Source: Sphingomonas sp. 8AM (GTDB lineage Bacteria > Pseudomonadota > Alphaproteobacteria > Sphingomonadales > Sphingomonadaceae). From it: 64,000 bases of DNA. Both the position numbers and the translations under genes were made by a program. A model generated the notes under the pieces. The model was not told the DNA's origin and ran no database searches. It saw only the letters and a program-made list of their open reading frames with translations. Position 1 is the first letter of the stretch. Every line of letters starts with the position of its first letter. The stretch lies in the NCBI RefSeq assembly GCF_902506455.1, contig NZ_LR733844.1:846415-910414 (forward strand). The letters run 5' to 3'. Positions 52,715 through 62,669 of this stretch are shown piece by piece.

Positions 52715-52777
52715 TCGGGCGTCCGGGCGGGCATGTCAGAGATGTAGGTGGCGGGGCGGGCGGGGCAACCGGCCACC

Positions 52778-52854
52778 CGTCATTGCGAGCGGAGCGAAGC
52801 AATCCAGGGTTGGACCAAGCCGCCCTGGATTGCTTCGCTGCGCTCGCAATGACG
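52778..52854. repeat. Palindromic intergenic repeat, family A, copy 2
   Basis: Arms cgtcattgcgagcggagcg and cgctgcgctcgcaatgacg. It stands just after the small membrane protein gene and before the helicase start, at the place where the ligase gene might be expected. Confidence 0.8.
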
Positions 52855-52859
52855 ACGGC

Positions 52860-53042
52860 TCACGGCGTCCGCGTGCGATCCTCGGCCGATTGCTGCTTGT
52901 ACAGCTCGCGGGTCGCCTGCTCCGTGCGGGCTTCCTCATGCGGCGTGCGGCGGCGATTGCGCAGCATCGCGAACAACAATGCCAAGACCAGGATGATCGG
53001 CCCGGCGATCACCACGAAGCTCCACAAACCGTCGCCGAACAT
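52860..53042 (-). CDS. Small single-pass membrane protein
   Basis: A 60-residue protein with one hydrophobic helix (WSFVVIAGPIILVLALLFAML, about 7-27) and then a strongly charged tail (RNRRRTPHEEARTEQATREL). The pattern is that of small inner-membrane proteins with a cytoplasmic charged end. I do not recognise a family. It is divergent from the exonuclease gene (74-bp gap). Confidence 0.65.
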   Translation of the reverse strand: MFGDGLWSFVVIAGPIILVLALLFAMLRNRRRTPHEEARTEQATRELYKQQSAEDRTRTP

Positions 53043-53115
53043 CGCCTATCTCCTTGACGTTACAGGACCAACGATGCGTCGATGAACTTCGATCCGCGCG
53101 CGCGGTTGTTGCGGC

Positions 53116-54114
53116 ATGACAACGCTCGGTGACTGGCTCGAACCGCACCCGCACGGGCTGTACGTGCGCCCCGCCGATGCGTGGGTCGATCCATCGATCC
53201 CGGTCGCTCGCGCACTGGTCACGCACGGCCACGCCGATCACGCGCGCGGTGGTCATGGCGAGGTATGGGCGACGCCCGAGACGCTCGCGATCATGGACGC
53301 GCGCTACGGCGAGCAGGTCGGCCGCCCGGTCGCATACGGCGAAAGCATCCGGCTTGGCGACGTCGAGATCGGTTTCGTCCCTGCCGGGCACGTGCTCGGC
53401 TCGGCGCAGATCGTTCTCGATCATCGCGGCGAGCGGGTCGTGGCATCGGGCGATTACAAGCGTCGGACCGATCCGACCTGCGCGCCGTTCGAGCCGGTCA
53501 AATGCGACGTGTTCATCACCGAGGCGACCTTCGGCCTGCCGGTGTTCCGCCACCCCGACACCGGCGACGAGATCGACAAATTGATCGCGCGGCTCCACGC
53601 CAACCCGGAGCGCTGCATCGTCGTCGGCGCCTATGCGCTCGGCAAGGCGCAGCGCGTGATCGCCGAACTGCGCGTCCGCGGGCACACCGCACCGATCTAC
53701 ATCCATGGCGCGCTCCAACGGCTGTGCGACCTGTATGCGGCGCATGGCGTGCCGCTGGGCGAGCTGCGCCCGGCGACCGGCGTCGCGAAGGCGGAGATGG
53801 CCGGGCATATCGTGATGTGCCCGCCCTCGGCGCTCAACGATCGCTGGTCGCGACGGCTGCCCGACCCGATCACAGCGATGGCGAGCGGCTGGATGCGGGT
53901 GCGGCAGCGCGCGCGGCAGAAGAATGTCGAGCTGCCGCTGATCCTCTCCGATCATGCCGACTGGGACGAACTGACCGCGACGCTGAGCGAGATTTCGCCG
54001 CGCGAGGTATGGGTGACGCACGGCCGCGAGGAGGCGCTGGTCCATTGGTGCATGACCCGTCAGATCAAGGCGCGCGCGCTGGCGCTGGTGGGGTTCGAGG
54101 ATGAGGACGATTAG
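53116..54114 (+). CDS. Ligase-associated DNA damage response exonuclease
   Basis: A 332-residue metallo-beta-lactamase/beta-CASP nuclease. THGHADHARGG (HxHxDH, 37-42) opens the metal site, with PAGHVLGSAQI, SGDYKRRTDPT and the beta-CASP VGAYALGKAQRVIAEL region; the C-terminal LSDHADWDEL supplies another His. This is the exonuclease of the ligase-associated set (SNM1/Pso2-like). It is on the opposite strand to the helicase and bounded by family A (52778) and family B (54124) repeats. Confidence 0.92.
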   Translation: MTTLGDWLEPHPHGLYVRPADAWVDPSIPVARALVTHGHADHARGGHGEVWATPETLAIMDARYGEQVGRPVAYGESIRLGDVEIGFVPAGHVLGSAQIVLDHRGERVVASGDYKRRTDPTCAPFEPVKCDVFITEATFGLPVFRHPDTGDEIDKLIARLHANPERCIVVGAYALGKAQRVIAELRVRGHTAPIYIHGALQRLCDLYAAHGVPLGELRPATGVAKAEMAGHIVMCPPSALNDRWSRRLPDPITAMASGWMRVRQRARQKNVELPLILSDHADWDELTATLSEISPREVWVTHGREEALVHWCMTRQIKARALALVGFEDEDD

Positions 54115-54123
54115 GCCCGCCTC

Positions 54124-54215
54124 CGTCATTCCCGCGAGGGCAGGAATCCGGAACCTCTGACGTTGCGACCCTTGCGGAGGCCCGCGCGTCTGGATTCCCG
54201 CCTGCGCGGGAATGG
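54124..54215. repeat. Palindromic intergenic repeat, family B
   Basis: cgtcattcccgcgagggcagg at the left faces cctgcgcgggaatg at the right, around an imperfect stem. It occupies most of 54115-54311, between the exonuclease and peptidase S10 genes. No further gene is seen there. Confidence 0.7.
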
Positions 54216-54311
54216 CCGAATGAGGCAAAGATGACGTAGCCACGACAACGGCTTGCATCGTTTCCATTGCGACGATTACACCAGTATCCCTGACCTAAAG
54301 GGGATCGCCTG

Positions 54312-55937
54312 ATGCGCATCGGATGCGCCGCCCTCCTGCTCGCCGCCGCGACGATGCCGGCGCTGGCGCAGGACAAGGACAAGCGGCCGGCCAAGAGCAA
54401 CGCCGAGATGCAGAAGGAGGAGGCCGATGCCGCCACCGCCAACGCGCCAGTCGAGGAACGCGAGGAACGCTCGAAAGGCGCGGTAACGGTCGCGGGCAAG
54501 CGGCTCGGCTATACCGCGACCGCCGGCACGCTGACGATCCGCGACATCGAGGGCAAGCCGACCGCGTCGATGTTCTACACCGCCTACACGCTCGACGGCA
54601 CCAAACCGGGCACGAAGCGGCCGATCACCTATTTCTATAACGGCGGGCCCGGCAGCCCGACCTTCTGGCTGCACATGGGCTCGTTCGCGCCGGTACGGCT
54701 CCAGACCGGCAGCCCCGAGTTCATCCGCCCCGCGCCTTATGACTTTGGGCCGAACCCGTACACGCTGCTCGACAAGACCGACATGGTGTTCCTCGATGCG
54801 ATCGGCGCCGGCTATTCCCGCCCGCTCGGCGACGCCAGGCCATCCGACTTCTACGGCACCGACGAGGATGCCGATGCCTTCGCCAAGGCGATCCTGCGCT
54901 ATTCGACCAAGTTCGGGCGCTGGAACTCGCCGAAGTTCATCTTCGGCGAAAGCTACGGCACGCTGCGCTCCGGCGCACTGGCGTATCAGTTGCAGGATCG
55001 TGGCATGGCGCTGAACGGCGTCGTGCTGCTCAGCTCGATCATGAATTACGGCTATCGTCAGCCGGGGCTCGATCAGGTCTATCTCAACTATTTGCCGAGC
55101 TATGCCGCCACCGCCTGGTACCACAACCGACTCCCCAACCGTCCGGCAGATGTCGCGACGGTGGTGCAACAGGCGCGTGAGTTCGCGGTCGGGCCGTATA
55201 TGTCGGCACTCGCCAAGGGCCAGAACATCAGCGCCGAGGAACGTGACAGCGTCGCGCGGCGGATGAGCGAGCTGACCGGACTCAGCCCCGATTTCCTGAT
55301 CCGCAGCAATTTGCGCGTCGATCTCGCGCGCTTCCAGAAGGAGCTGCTGCGCGGCACCCGTCAGACGGTCGGTCGGTTCGATTCGCGCTACGTCGGCGTC
55401 GACAGCGACGCGGCGGGCGAGCGGCCCGAGAGCGACGTGTCGTCGGACGCGATCTCCGGCGCGTTCATCGCGACCTTCAACGATTATGCGACCCACACGC
55501 TCGGTTACAAGACCGACATGCCGTACCGGCTGTTGGCGCGCGACGCGAAGGGGTGGACGTGGAACTGGAAGCACGACTCGCCGCTGCGTGGCGGCGGGCA
55601 GCAGAACAACCCCTATACCGCGATCGATCTGGCGGCGGCGATGCGGGGCAATCCGTATCTGCAGGTGCTGTCGATGAATGGCTGGTACGACATGGCGACG
55701 CCGTTCTTCGGGACCGAAAACGACCTCGGGCATATGATGCTCGAACCCGCGCAACAGCGGAATCTGTCTTTCACTTACTATCCGGCGGGGCACATGACCT
55801 ATCTCAATCCTGACGCGCTTGTGGCGATGAAGCGCGACCTGTCGGCGTGGTACGACCGCGCCCTGTCGGTCGCACGATCCGCGACACCGCCGGTGCCACC
55901 CACGACCGCCGCGGCGACCGGGCAGGGGCCGAACTGA
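54312..55937 (+). CDS. Exported S10 family serine carboxypeptidase
   Basis: A 541-residue S10 peptidase. Signal peptide LAAATMPALAQ, then a charged Lys/Glu stretch (about 21-55). The nucleophile motif is FGESYGTLRS (Ser about 218), oxyanion region YFYNGGPGSPTFWLHMG, the Asp in NGWYDMATPFF and the His in YPAGHMTYL. Bacterial S10 enzymes are periplasmic and trim C termini of peptides. Its stop overlaps the next peptidase start by one base (TGATG). Confidence 0.92.
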   Translation: MRIGCAALLLAAATMPALAQDKDKRPAKSNAEMQKEEADAATANAPVEEREERSKGAVTVAGKRLGYTATAGTLTIRDIEGKPTASMFYTAYTLDGTKPGTKRPITYFYNGGPGSPTFWLHMGSFAPVRLQTGSPEFIRPAPYDFGPNPYTLLDKTDMVFLDAIGAGYSRPLGDARPSDFYGTDEDADAFAKAILRYSTKFGRWNSPKFIFGESYGTLRSGALAYQLQDRGMALNGVVLLSSIMNYGYRQPGLDQVYLNYLPSYAATAWYHNRLPNRPADVATVVQQAREFAVGPYMSALAKGQNISAEERDSVARRMSELTGLSPDFLIRSNLRVDLARFQKELLRGTRQTVGRFDSRYVGVDSDAAGERPESDVSSDAISGAFIATFNDYATHTLGYKTDMPYRLLARDAKGWTWNWKHDSPLRGGGQQNNPYTAIDLAAAMRGNPYLQVLSMNGWYDMATPFFGTENDLGHMMLEPAQQRNLSFTYYPAGHMTYLNPDALVAMKRDLSAWYDRALSVARSATPPVPPTTAAATGQGPN

Positions 55938-57730
55938 TGCGCGCGTTGCTCCTCGCGCTCGCCGCCCCTGCCGCGATCGCCGCGCAAGCCCCCGCCACCC
56001 CGACCGCCGCAGAGGATGCGCGGCTGACCGCCTTCCTCGACCGCGCGTTCGACGCCCGGGTCGCGCTCAGCCCGGAGGCCCAGACCAGCCTCGGGCTCAA
56101 GACCAATTACGACAAGCTCGACGACAATACCGACGCCGCCGCGATCCGCGAACGCGACCTGTCCGAACGGCAGTTGCGCGACATGCGCGCCAGCTTCTCG
56201 CCTGCGAAGCTCGGGCCGAGCGGCAAGCTGAGCTACCGTTTGTTCGAGGACCAGGTGGAGCGCGCACGCGACAGCTTCCGGTTTCGGAAGTGGCGCTATC
56301 CGGTGTCGACCAACGGCAGCCCGATGGGCGAGGTGCCGGCGTTCCTGATCAACAACCACCGCGTCGACACCGTCGCCGATGCCGACGCCTATGTCGCGCG
56401 CATCCGCGATTCGGAACGGGTGATGCGTGAGACCGCCGCGCTGATGCGAGAGCAGGCGAAAATGGGGATCGTGCCGCTCAAGATGACCTATGCCCCGGTG
56501 CGGGCGGACGCGCGCAAGGTGCTGACCGGCGCGCCGTTCACCGCCGGCGCGGACTCGGCACTGATGGGCGATTTCCGCAAGAAGGTGACCGCGCTCAAGG
56601 CGTCCGACGCGGAGAAGCAGCGGCTGCTCGCCGCGGCGGCGGCGGCGATGACTGGGCCGATGAAGCGCGGCTATGAGCTGATGTTCACGACGCTCGACGC
56701 GCTCGAACCGCGGTCTACCGGCAACTGGGGGGCGTGGAAGCTGCCGCAGGGCTCGGCCTATTACGCGGTTCGGCTGCGCGACTCGACGACGACCAATCTG
56801 ACCGCCGACCAGATCCACGATCTCGGACTGCGGCAGGTCGCCGCGATCCGCAAGGAGATGGAGGCGGTGAAGACGCGCGTCGGTTTCAACGGCACGCTCG
56901 AGCAATTCTTCGAGGTGGTCCGCACCGATCCGCGCTTCAAATATCCCAACACCGAGGCGGGTCGCGAGGCGTATCTGGGCGATGCGCGCAGCTTCGTCGC
57001 GCAGATGATGACCGCCGCGCCGCAATGGTTCGAGCGGCTGCCCAAGGCGAAGCTGGAGGTGCGCGCGGTCGAGAAATGGCGCGAGGGCACTGCCTCGACC
57101 GCCTTCTACAACCGCCCCGCGCCGGACGGATCGCGGCCGGGCATCTTCTATGTCAATCTCGTCGACATGAACCAGACGCAGAAGATCCAGCTCGACGCGA
57201 TCGCCGCGCACGAGGCCGCGCCGGGGCACCATTTCCAGATCGCGCGCGCGATGGAGCTGGAGGGGCTGCCCAAGTTCCGCGCGTTCGGCGGCTATGGCGC
57301 CTATGTCGAGGGCTGGGGGCTCTACAGCGAGCGGCTCGCCAAGGAGATGGGGGCGTATAAGGACCCCTATGCCGAGTTCGGGATGCTTTCCAATCAGGTG
57401 TGGCGCGCGATCCGGCTGGTGGTGGATACCGGCGTGCATTCCAAGAAGTGGACCCGCGAACAGGCGGTCGCCTATTTCCACGCCAACAGCTCGGTTAGCG
57501 ACACCGATATTTCGCGCGAGGTCGATCGCTACTTCAACTGGCCGGGGCAGGCGACCAGCTACATGGTCGGGCAACTCAAGATCGCCGAGCTGCGCGCCAA
57601 GGCGGAGCGCGAGCTGGGGCCGAAGTTCGACATTCGCGGCTTTCACGAAGCGGTGCTGGGGCAGGGCGCGCTGCCGCTCGATGTGCTCGAGGAGCAGGTG
57701 AATGCGTGGATTGCGGCGAAGAAGGGGTAA
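55937..57730 (+). CDS. DUF885 family peptidase, exported
   Basis: A 597-residue DUF885 protein with a signal peptide (LALAAPAAIAAQ). The family zinc-like motif is AAHEAAPGHHFQIARAMEL (HExxPGHH, about 420), followed by YVEGWGLYSERLAKEMG, with a Glu expected as third ligand. DUF885 proteins resemble M3-type metallopeptidases. Coupling to the S10 gene suggests two enzymes degrading the same periplasmic peptides. ATG 55937 is chosen because it gives the signal peptide and the TGATG junction. Confidence 0.88.
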   Translation: MRALLLALAAPAAIAAQAPATPTAAEDARLTAFLDRAFDARVALSPEAQTSLGLKTNYDKLDDNTDAAAIRERDLSERQLRDMRASFSPAKLGPSGKLSYRLFEDQVERARDSFRFRKWRYPVSTNGSPMGEVPAFLINNHRVDTVADADAYVARIRDSERVMRETAALMREQAKMGIVPLKMTYAPVRADARKVLTGAPFTAGADSALMGDFRKKVTALKASDAEKQRLLAAAAAAMTGPMKRGYELMFTTLDALEPRSTGNWGAWKLPQGSAYYAVRLRDSTTTNLTADQIHDLGLRQVAAIRKEMEAVKTRVGFNGTLEQFFEVVRTDPRFKYPNTEAGREAYLGDARSFVAQMMTAAPQWFERLPKAKLEVRAVEKWREGTASTAFYNRPAPDGSRPGIFYVNLVDMNQTQKIQLDAIAAHEAAPGHHFQIARAMELEGLPKFRAFGGYGAYVEGWGLYSERLAKEMGAYKDPYAEFGMLSNQVWRAIRLVVDTGVHSKKWTREQAVAYFHANSSVSDTDISREVDRYFNWPGQATSYMVGQLKIAELRAKAERELGPKFDIRGFHEAVLGQGALPLDVLEEQVNAWIAAKKG

Positions 57731-57735
57731 GCATC

Positions 57736-57811
57736 CGTCATTGCGAGCGTAGCGAAGCGATCCAGGGCGTCCTGTCCGACCCTGGATTGCTTCACTGCGC
57801 TCGCAATGACG
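57736..57811. repeat. Palindromic intergenic repeat, family A, copy 3
   Basis: Arms cgtcattgcgagcgtagcg and tgcgctcgcaatgacg, between the convergent DUF885 and rlmE genes (57731-57953), a likely bidirectional stop. The remainder of that gap shows nothing else. Confidence 0.8.
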
Positions 57812-57953
57812 TTCGAGACGGGGAATTCACCCACCACACCCGGCACCCCGGCGGAGGCCGGGGCCCAATTGGGTGACGTCGCGGTATTTCAATGCGACGC
57901 CCGCCACTCGACGCCGGCCTCACGGGGCTGCCGGTGAATAGGGGCGACCGGAC

Positions 57954-58631
57954 CTACTCGTCGGTCGCAGCAACCCGCCCCTTGAACCCCTGCGCCACCA
58001 CGAACCACTCCACCGAGCCCTTGCGGCTGGCCGGCGGCTTGGCGTGCTTCACGGTCGTGAAGTTGCGCTTCATCTCCGCGACCAACGACGAATCCGCGCC
58101 GCCCGCGAACACCTTCGACACGAACGTCCCGCCCGGCCGCAGCACGTCGATCGCGAAGGCGAGTGCGGTCTCGACCAGCGCCATCGTCCGCAGCGCATCG
58201 GTCTGCGGATGCCCGACGGTGTTCGCCGCCATGTCCGACATCACCAGATCGGGTGCGCCGCCGAGGGCCTCCATCAGCTTGCCCGGCGCGGCATCGTCCA
58301 TGAAGTCCATCTCGAAGATCGTCACGCCGTCGATCGGATCGACCGGCAACAGGTCGATGCCGACGATCGCCGCACCCGGTGAAGCCCGTCGCACCACCTG
58401 GCTCCACCCGCCCGGCGCGATCCCGAGATCGACGACGCGCCTGACGCCCTTGAGCAACCCGAACCGCTCGTCGAGTTCGGTCAGCTTGTACGCCGCGCGG
58501 CTGCGATAGCCCTCGGCCTTGGCGCGACGGACGTAGGGATCGTTGAGCTGCCGCTCCAGCCAGCGCGTCGACTGCGCAGTGCGGCGCTTGGCGGTCTTGA
58601 CCCGCTGCCGCCCGACTCCGGCTCCCCTCAT
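57954..58631 (-). CDS. rlmE: 23S rRNA 2'-O-methyltransferase RlmE
   Basis: A 225-residue RlmE (FtsJ/RrmJ) that methylates U2552 of 23S rRNA. It has KAEGYRSRAAYKLTELDERF, then the SAM motif VVDLGIAPGGWSQVV, GIDLLPVDPIDGV, VMSDMAANTVGHPQTD (catalytic Asp) and FVSKVFAGG (catalytic Lys), fitting the K-D-K-E tetrad. ATG 58631 overlaps the Ppx/GppA stop as ATGA. Confidence 0.94.
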   Translation of the reverse strand: MRGAGVGRQRVKTAKRRTAQSTRWLERQLNDPYVRRAKAEGYRSRAAYKLTELDERFGLLKGVRRVVDLGIAPGGWSQVVRRASPGAAIVGIDLLPVDPIDGVTIFEMDFMDDAAPGKLMEALGGAPDLVMSDMAANTVGHPQTDALRTMALVETALAFAIDVLRPGGTFVSKVFAGGADSSLVAEMKRNFTTVKHAKPPASRKGSVEWFVVAQGFKGRVAATDE

Positions 58632-59674
58632 GCCCCCGTCTCCATCAGCCGGCGCAGGATTCCTTCGCGAATACCGCGATCGGCGACCCCCAGCCGCTCG
58701 GCGGGCCACAGGTCCAATATGCCTTCGAGGATCGCACAACCCGCGACGACCAGGTCGGCGCGCTCACGCCCGATGCACGGCAGTTTCGCTCGCTCGGTCA
58801 AGGACATGCCCGCCAGCTCCTGACTGATCGAGCGCATTGCCGCTGCGGGCGCGATCAGCCCGTCGACTTGCGACCGATCATAGCGCTCGAGCCCAAGGTG
58901 GACGCTGGCGAGCGTCGTCACCGTACCCGATGTGCCGAGCAGCCGCGGCACAGCCGACGGCCGCGGCAGCCGTGCCGCGAACGGCGCAAAGCTCTCCGCC
59001 ACCAACGTCCGCATCCGCTTATAGGCACGCGCGCGCTCCTCGGCGGTGTTGCCGCCGCCTGCGCTTTCGGTCAGCGAGACGACGCCCCAGGGCGCGCTAT
59101 GCCAGTCGCGGACTCGCGGCACGGTGGTGTCGGCATCGACCAGCACCAGCTCGGTCGAGCCGCCGCCGATGTCGAACACCAGCGCCGGCCCGCTGCCGGG
59201 TTCGAGCAGCGCATGACAGCCGAGCACCGCGAGCCGCGCCTCTTCCTCGGCCGAGATGATGTCGAGGTGGATGCCGGTTTCCTCCAGAACGCGCGCGATG
59301 AACGACGCGCCGTTGCTCGCGCGGCGGCATGCCTCGGTTGCGACCGAGCGCGCCAGTGTGACGTTGCGGCGTTTCAGCTTGTCCGCGCACACGCGCAGCG
59401 CGGCGATCGTCCGCTCGATCGCGGCATCGGACAAGGCGCCGCTATGCGCGAGTCCCTCGCCGAGCCGGACGATTCGCGAGAACGCGTCGACGACCGCAAA
59501 GCCGTCACCCTGTGGGCGTGCGATCAGCAGGCGACAATTGTTGGTGCCAAGGTCGAGCGCGGCATAATGCCGCGGGGCGCCGCGCGTATGGCGCGGCTGT
59601 GGTCGTGCCGAACGGGCAGGTGCGATCTCCTGCCGGCGCGGCAATTGGGCGGGAAAATCCACCATTGCCGTCAA
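58628..59674 (-). CDS. Ppx/GppA phosphatase family protein
   Basis: A 348-residue exopolyphosphatase / pppGpp phosphatase-type protein of the ASKHA fold. Phosphate-binding loops ALDLGTNNCRLLIA and VFDIGGGSTELVLV are clear, with ATEACRRASNG and the catalytic Glu in GIHLDIISAEEEARLA. It lacks the C-terminal HD domain of full Ppx, so GppA-like or a short Ppx. It may adjust polyphosphate or stringent-response nucleotides. It forms a two-gene unit with rlmE, an alphaproteobacterial pairing. Confidence 0.92.
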   Translation of the reverse strand: MTAMVDFPAQLPRRQEIAPARSARPQPRHTRGAPRHYAALDLGTNNCRLLIARPQGDGFAVVDAFSRIVRLGEGLAHSGALSDAAIERTIAALRVCADKLKRRNVTLARSVATEACRRASNGASFIARVLEETGIHLDIISAEEEARLAVLGCHALLEPGSGPALVFDIGGGSTELVLVDADTTVPRVRDWHSAPWGVVSLTESAGGGNTAEERARAYKRMRTLVAESFAPFAARLPRPSAVPRLLGTSGTVTTLASVHLGLERYDRSQVDGLIAPAAAMRSISQELAGMSLTERAKLPCIGRERADLVVAGCAILEGILDLWPAERLGVADRGIREGILRRLMETGA

Positions 59675-59768
59675 CTTTCTTACATCTGCCGGACCGGGAT
59701 CGCCCCTGCGATCCCCCGGTGCTTGGCCTTGAAGCTACACAGTCGCGTCATGCGGGGCAAGGCAGGCG

Positions 59769-59797
59769 TTGACAGCGCCGCCGCACGCTTATAGACG
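59769..59797 (+). promoter_or_regulatory. Promoter for tRNA-Gln
   Basis: A perfect TTGACA -35 (59769-59774) with TAGACG at 59792-59797 (17-bp spacer) or TATAGA at 59790-59795 (15-bp spacer), 12-20 bp before the tRNA. Confidence 0.65.
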
Positions 59798-59809
59798 CAC
59801 CCCCGCTGT

Positions 59810-59883
59810 TGCCCGATCCTCTAATGGTAAGAGAGCGGACTCTGACTCCGTCAATCAAGGTTCGAGTCCTTGTCGGGCATCCA
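59810..59883 (+). tRNA. tRNA-Gln (CTG)
   Basis: A 74-nt tRNA. The acceptor stem TGCCCGA pairs with TCGGGCA, the anticodon loop is CTCTGAC (anticodon CTG), the T arm is GGTTCGAGTCC and CCA is encoded at 59881-59883. U1 is usual for tRNA-Gln. The base before CCA (position 73) is T, where bacterial tRNA-Gln usually has G, a mild oddity. Confidence 0.95.
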
Positions 59884-59992
59884 GCTTTCCTCCCCACATC
59901 ATCGTCCATGATCGAGTAGACCGATGATCGCGCTTGCGATGATAGCGCTAACCTCTACTCTGCCACGCAAATAGCGGGAGAGGATTGTGGGC

Positions 59993-61648
59993 ATGACCGG
60001 TCGGGGCAAGGTGCTGCTGTGCGGTGCCGTATGTGGCGTAGCGGCGATGGCGAGCGCGGCGACCGCGCAGGTCGCCCGATTCGAGCGCTTTCGCTACGAC
60101 GGCAAGGCGCAGGAGCGCGAAAGCGTAACGTCCGGTGATTACCGCAACCCGATCCTTTCCGGCTATTATCCCGATCCGTCGGTGACCCGCGTGGGCGACG
60201 ATTTCTACCTCGTGAATTCGTCGTTCGCGCATTTTCCGGGCCTCCCGGTATTCCGGTCGAAGGACCTCGTGAACTGGGTGCAGATCGGCAATGCGATCGA
60301 CCGACCCGAACAGCTCGACTTCACCGGGCGGCGCGTGTCGCAGGCGGTGTTCGCCCCCGACATCTCCTTCCACGACGGCACCTTCTATATCGCCAACACC
60401 TGTGTCGAATGCGGTGGCAATTTCGTCATCACCGCCAGGAACCCGGCGGGGCCATGGTCGCAGCCGATCTGGCTGCCGTTCGAGGGGATCGATCCGTCGA
60501 TCTACTGGGAAGGTGACCGCGCCTATATCGTCAACAATCGTGCCCCCGCCGAGCCGCCGCGCTATGACGGGCACCGCGCGATCTGGGTGCAGGAATATGA
60601 CTGGCGCGTCGGCAAGATGGTCGGGGAAAGCACCCAGCTCATCAACGGCGGGGTCGATCTGTCGAAAAAGCCGGTATGGATCGAAGGCCCACACCTGCTC
60701 CGCAAGCAGGGCTGGTATTACCTTACTGCAGCCGAGGGCGGTACGAGCGACAACCACTCGCAGGTCGTGTTCCGGTCGCGCAACCTGCGCGGGCCGTTCA
60801 CGCCGTATGCGGGCAATCCGATCCTGACGCAGCGCGACCTGCCACCAAACCGCGCGCATCCCGTCACCTCGGCCGGTCACGCCGAACTGGTGCAGACGCA
60901 GAACGGCGACTGGTGGGCGACCTTCCTCGCCACGCGCCCCTATGCCGACGGACTCTACAATATCGGGCGTGAGACCTTCCTGCTGCCGGTGACGTGGCGG
61001 GACGGTTGGCCGCATATCCTCGAGCGCGGCGTGCCGATCCCGTTCACGGCGCCACGGCCCAGGCTCCCGGGCGGACCGACGCCGACGCTGCCGACCAGCG
61101 GCGACTTCGGCTACAGCGACGATTTCGGCGGCAACCGGCTGGCGATGCAGTGGATCGGCATTCGCACGCCCAGGCAGCCCTTCTACCGCGTCGCGAACGG
61201 CGCGCTCGAACTGCAACCCGGCGCGCGTTTCGGCGACCTGACCGGCGTGCCGTCGTTCGTCGGGCGTCGGCAGCAGCATCACGTCGCGACCGTCTCGGTG
61301 ACGATGCGCTACCAGCCGGGCAAGGACGGCGCCCGTGCCGGGCTGGCCGCGGTGCAGAACGATCGTTCGCTGCTGCTGTTCGGTGTGACGCGCGTGCAGG
61401 GCAAGCCGATGATCGCGCTGTGGACGCGCGCCGGGGCGGACGCCGACACGCTCGTCGCCAGCGCGCCGGTCGATGCAGGCAAGCCGCTCACGCTCACGAT
61501 GCACGCTGATGGCGGCGCGATGCGCTTCGACTATGCGGTCGGCGGGCAGCGCAGGACGCTCCGCGACGGCGTCGACGTGCGCTTCCTCAGCACCGCGCAG
61601 GCGACCGGCTTCGTCGGCACGGTGATCGGTCCGTTCGACGAACCCTGA
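59993..61648 (+). CDS. Exported GH43 family glycosidase
   Basis: A 551-residue family 43 glycoside hydrolase with a signal peptide (VAAMASAATAQ). The five-bladed propeller has catalytic residues Asp61 (GYYPDPSV), Asp167 (EGIDPSIYW) and Glu231 (VWIEGPHLL), the three-acid set of GH43. The C-terminal beta-sandwich (about 375-550) looks like the XynB C2 / GH43 C-terminal domain. Substrates are plant xylan- or arabinan-type sugars. The ATG at 59993 fits the gggagagga ribosome-binding site (8-base spacing); a GTG two codons earlier is too close. It starts 109 bp after tRNA-Gln. No sugar transporter or regulator is nearby. Confidence 0.88.
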   Translation: MTGRGKVLLCGAVCGVAAMASAATAQVARFERFRYDGKAQERESVTSGDYRNPILSGYYPDPSVTRVGDDFYLVNSSFAHFPGLPVFRSKDLVNWVQIGNAIDRPEQLDFTGRRVSQAVFAPDISFHDGTFYIANTCVECGGNFVITARNPAGPWSQPIWLPFEGIDPSIYWEGDRAYIVNNRAPAEPPRYDGHRAIWVQEYDWRVGKMVGESTQLINGGVDLSKKPVWIEGPHLLRKQGWYYLTAAEGGTSDNHSQVVFRSRNLRGPFTPYAGNPILTQRDLPPNRAHPVTSAGHAELVQTQNGDWWATFLATRPYADGLYNIGRETFLLPVTWRDGWPHILERGVPIPFTAPRPRLPGGPTPTLPTSGDFGYSDDFGGNRLAMQWIGIRTPRQPFYRVANGALELQPGARFGDLTGVPSFVGRRQQHHVATVSVTMRYQPGKDGARAGLAAVQNDRSLLLFGVTRVQGKPMIALWTRAGADADTLVASAPVDAGKPLTLTMHADGGAMRFDYAVGGQRRTLRDGVDVRFLSTAQATGFVGTVIGPFDEP

Positions 61649-61734
61649 GCAGCCCAGCTTGGGGGGACCGGGCCTGCTTCTTTCAACACCCAGAAAAATG
61701 ATGGGATATGCTGGTCTCCGAACGAGGAGCGCGC

Positions 61735-62661
<927 letters not shown>

Positions 62662-62669
<8 letters not shown>

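Noticed and set aside
52936..54267. 443-codon minus-strand frame opposite the exonuclease
   Set aside because: Antisense shadow; the plus strand carries all nuclease motifs.
55799..57646. 615-codon minus-strand frame opposite the DUF885 gene
   Set aside because: Antisense shadow caused by GC-rich third positions.
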